Assembly: GCA_015143295.1 (NCBI GenBank)
Contig: CM026573.1
Coordinates: forward strand, 3,755,950-3,819,949
DNA: 64,000 nt
From: Tetracentron sinense
Lineage: Eukaryota; Streptophyta; Magnoliopsida; Trochodendrales; Trochodendraceae
Reading direction: 5' to 3'
The notes beneath the pieces are model-generated. The model was not told the origin of the DNA. It did not search any database and was given only the letters and a program-made list of their open reading frames with translations. The position numbers were made by a program, and so were the translations under genes. Below, in pieces: positions 61,784-64,000 of the stretch. Every line of letters begins with the position of its first letter. Position 1 is the first letter of the stretch.

Positions 61784-63109
61784 ATGTCGGTCAAATGTTG
61801 GCCAGCGATGTGTTCATCGGTTTCAAGTACGTCCACTGTTACAGACCCTACCGTTCCGTTACCCGAAAAACCAATTCCCTTACCGTATCCGAAACTCTCG
61901 GCTACCGACACGAACAGCTGTTCCGAAATCCCGAGCAGCTCGACAGTCTCACAAGAAACCAGTTGCAGTAGTCTTCAAAGCAATCTCTCTCTTCAAACCC
62001 TACCATCTGTCCCTTCTTTGCAAAAACTTTCTCCTGAAACCCAAAACATCTCTGTTTCTTATCTCTGCGTTTCCTCTCTCAAACCCCAAACTCGCCATAT
62101 CAGCTGCCTCGCCGTCTCCGGCATCCTTCTCTACGCCGCCTCCGGCCACGATATCAACGTCTTTGACCTAACGAACTACAGCCTTATCGATGCATTTAAC
62201 GGTAATGGTCCCGCTTCTGGCTCCGTTAAATCCATCGCTTTTTATAAAGGAAAGATTTTTACTGCTCATCAAGACTGCAAGATCCGCGTCTGGCAGCTGA
62301 CGGCGACTAAACGGCACCAGCTCGTGGAGACGCTTCCCACCATTAACGACCGTCTCCGCCGTTTCATCTTACCAAAGAATTACGTTCGTGTCAGACGTCA
62401 CAAGAAACGGCTTTGGATCGAACATGCTGACGCCGTCTCCGGCCTCGTCGTTATCGACGGTTTAATATACTCTGTTTCTTGGGATAAGAGTTTAAAGATC
62501 TGGGGGACGTCGAATCTCTGTTGTTTAGAGTCCATTAAAGCACATGAAGACTCCGTTAACTCCGTCGCCGTCTCCATTGACGGAACAGTTTATACGGCGT
62601 CGGCGGACGGACGGATTAAGGTCTGGGGGAGACCGTTTGGGGAGAAACGGCACAGGTTTATAGCGACGTTAGAGAAACACAAATCGGCCGTTAATGCACT
62701 CGCTTTGAGCGACGATGGATCGGTTTTGTTTTCGGGCGCGTGTGACCGTTCGATCTTGGTATGGGAGAGGGAGGACAGTGCGCACCATATGGCCGTTACA
62801 GGGGCGTTGAGAGGACATACCGGAGCGATACTTTGCTTGATCAACGTGTCCGATATGCTGGTGAGTGGTTCATCAGATCGGACGGTGAGGATATGGCAAC
62901 ATCGAGATGACAAACGGTATTGTTGTTTGGCCGTGCTGAAAGGACACGAGAGTCCGGTGAAATCGTTGGTAGCGGTTTCGGAAAGCGTATCGTCGGGAGC
63001 TGTTTCGGTTTGTAGTGGAAGTCTTGATGGGGTGATTAAGGTGTGGCAGGTCTCGCTTTCGAATCTCAAGAGCTCATCGTCCTCTTCCGATATTCTAAAA
63101 TGGAATTAA
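61784..63109 (+). CDS. JGB: JINGUBANG-like WD40-repeat protein, intronless, 441 aa
   Basis: A single exon. The protein is a seven-bladed beta-propeller of the plant family that includes Arabidopsis JINGUBANG, a pollen-dormancy/germination regulator. Most members have no assigned function and act as protein scaffolds. A Ser/Thr/Pro-rich N-terminus (about 1-95) precedes the WD repeats: GILLYAASGHDINVFDL, GKIFTAHQDCKIRVWQL, GLIYSVSWDKSLKIWG, GTVYTASADGRIKVWG, SVLFSGACDRSILVWE, DMLVSGSSDRTVRIWQ and VCSGSLDGVIKVWQ. A basic insert (RRFILPKNYVRVRRHKKRLW) between blades 2 and 3 is a family hallmark. The tail is Ser-rich. The frame stays open far upstream, but its first ATG is at 61784 (the upstream 61430 frame begins with TTG beside the TATA box). 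High GC of the coding part contrasts with the flanks. Intact. Confidence 0.92.
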   Translation: MSVKCWPAMCSSVSSTSTVTDPTVPLPEKPIPLPYPKLSATDTNSCSEIPSSSTVSQETSCSSLQSNLSLQTLPSVPSLQKLSPETQNISVSYLCVSSLKPQTRHISCLAVSGILLYAASGHDINVFDLTNYSLIDAFNGNGPASGSVKSIAFYKGKIFTAHQDCKIRVWQLTATKRHQLVETLPTINDRLRRFILPKNYVRVRRHKKRLWIEHADAVSGLVVIDGLIYSVSWDKSLKIWGTSNLCCLESIKAHEDSVNSVAVSIDGTVYTASADGRIKVWGRPFGEKRHRFIATLEKHKSAVNALALSDDGSVLFSGACDRSILVWEREDSAHHMAVTGALRGHTGAILCLINVSDMLVSGSSDRTVRIWQHRDDKRYCCLAVLKGHESPVKSLVAVSESVSSGAVSVCSGSLDGVIKVWQVSLSNLKSSSSSSDILKWN

Positions 63110-63401
63110 TGAAAAAAATTTTAAAAAAATTGTCAATTTTTTTTTCAAAACTCGTCCCACTCTCACTAATATTGTTACACAGATACTGTCGTCCTTGATT
63201 TGGATTCTTTTTCAATTATTTGGTTTATTAATCTTTCTTGTCTTGGTTGTTTAGTTTTTTCTTTTGGTGGGCCATCTGTGGTCAATTCTGATCGTTTGAT
63301 TAAGAAATATGTGGCAGATCATATCAGAAGTCTTTCAGAATATGATGTGCTTTCCTTGTATTGATGTTGTTGTTTGGGATCATCAACCGTTCTAATTTTT
63401 G

Positions 63402-63502
63402 ATTAATAAATTGATAAGCAATTAATTATCCCTCGCTCATAATACTAACTTTTTTATTAATAAATTGATAAGCAATTATCCCTTGCTCATTATAATACTA
63501 AC
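63402..63502. repeat. Tandem duplication downstream of the WD40 gene
   Basis: ATTAATAAATTGATAAGCAA ... ATAATACTAAC occurs at 63402-63449 and again at 63456-63502 with small indels. Confidence 0.85.
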
Positions 63503-63559
63503 ATCGACATTAAGGTACAGGAAAAAATAATCATAAAATTGTTATACAAGGTAACAATT

Positions 63560-64000
63560 AGGGATGGCAACTGGGCGGTGTTGGGCTGGGGCACCCCCAA
63601 TCCGACTCCGCCCCTAATGAAAAACTCCTATCCCAAACTTGTCTCAAGTTGCTTCTGATTTTTCGAAACATTTCTTAAACCCGTCCTGCTCCATCCTGTT
63701 AAACACTAGATGGGGCGGGTCGAAGCGGGTTGAGACGGGTCAAGACAGGTCGAGACTATATTTCATACTATACATATTATAATAATGAGGTAATTTTAGT
63801 TTTAAATTAAGGATAAAACAGTGATTTGACATTATAAACGAGGTGGGGCGGGGCAACGTAAACCTATCCCGGCCCGAACCCGACTCGAGTTTAACATCTC
63901 ATTCCCAAACCCACCCCTACCCCATTTAAAAGCTCCCCAAACCCGTCCCAAGAAGGGAAGGGGAGAGGAGGGACGGGCCAGGGAGGGGCGGGGCGGATTT
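63560..64000. repeat. GC-rich repeat running off the window end
   Basis: It starts TAGGGATGGCAACTGGGCGG and has many GGGGCGGG, GCGGGTCGAAGCGGGT and CCCAAACCC blocks. Similar in style to the TAGGGGTGTCAATG element at 21637. The right end is not in the window. Confidence 0.5.

Noticed and set aside
62590-63069. 159-codon frame antisense to the WD40 gene
   Set aside because: Antisense shadow of a GC-rich coding exon; no motif or promoter.

Overview
This is nuclear DNA of a flowering plant. The genes have GT-AG introns, the products are plant-specific families (BTB-TAZ, KDEL-tailed cysteine endopeptidase, JINGUBANG-like WD40), and the space between exons is filled with plant transposon debris. 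The sequence alone does not identify the species. The whole window is AT-rich and repeat-dense, with only five confident protein-coding genes.

Layout. (1) 772-4404 (+): a five-exon BTB/POZ-TAZ scaffold gene (370 aa). (2) 7296-20672 (-): a 15-exon SDA1 homologue (813 aa, 60S ribosome biogenesis), convergent with gene 1. Its sixth intron is 6.8 kb and holds nested hAT and MULE-type elements, a truncated LINE and a direct duplication. (3) 20.7-23.6 kb: SDA1 promoter, then a run of small inverted-repeat elements. (4) 23689-25204 (-): a four-exon papain-type protease ending in KDEL. (5) 25.2-28.0 kb: a 617-bp hAT element with an 8-bp target duplication, and a small Helitron with a doubled 3' end. 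(6) 28802-44760 (-): a single five-exon ABHD17-type alpha/beta hydrolase gene (371 aa). Its last intron is 12.2 kb and contains two LINEs lying tail to tail, one nearly full length. (7) 45-61.4 kb: a gene-poor block with foldback elements, two Gypsy-type LTR remnants, a LTR region dense in CGATCG palindromes and degenerate tandem repeats. (8) 61784-63109 (+): an intronless seven-bladed WD40 gene. The last 450 bp are another GC-rich repeat.

The five genes do not form a pathway. They are ordinary single plant genes, all apparently intact by reading frame and splice phase. Splice coordinates were derived by hand from frame continuity and protein-family conservation; every junction given keeps the frame and uses GT-AG. 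I found no tRNA, rRNA or CRISPR array. I found no convincing new biological system. The most unusual items are the Helitron with tandem 3' termini, the element nested inside another element within the SDA1 intron, the 16-kb hydrolase gene split by LINEs, a perfect 15-bp hairpin near the LINE 5' end, and one unassigned coding-like frame at 28062-28457.
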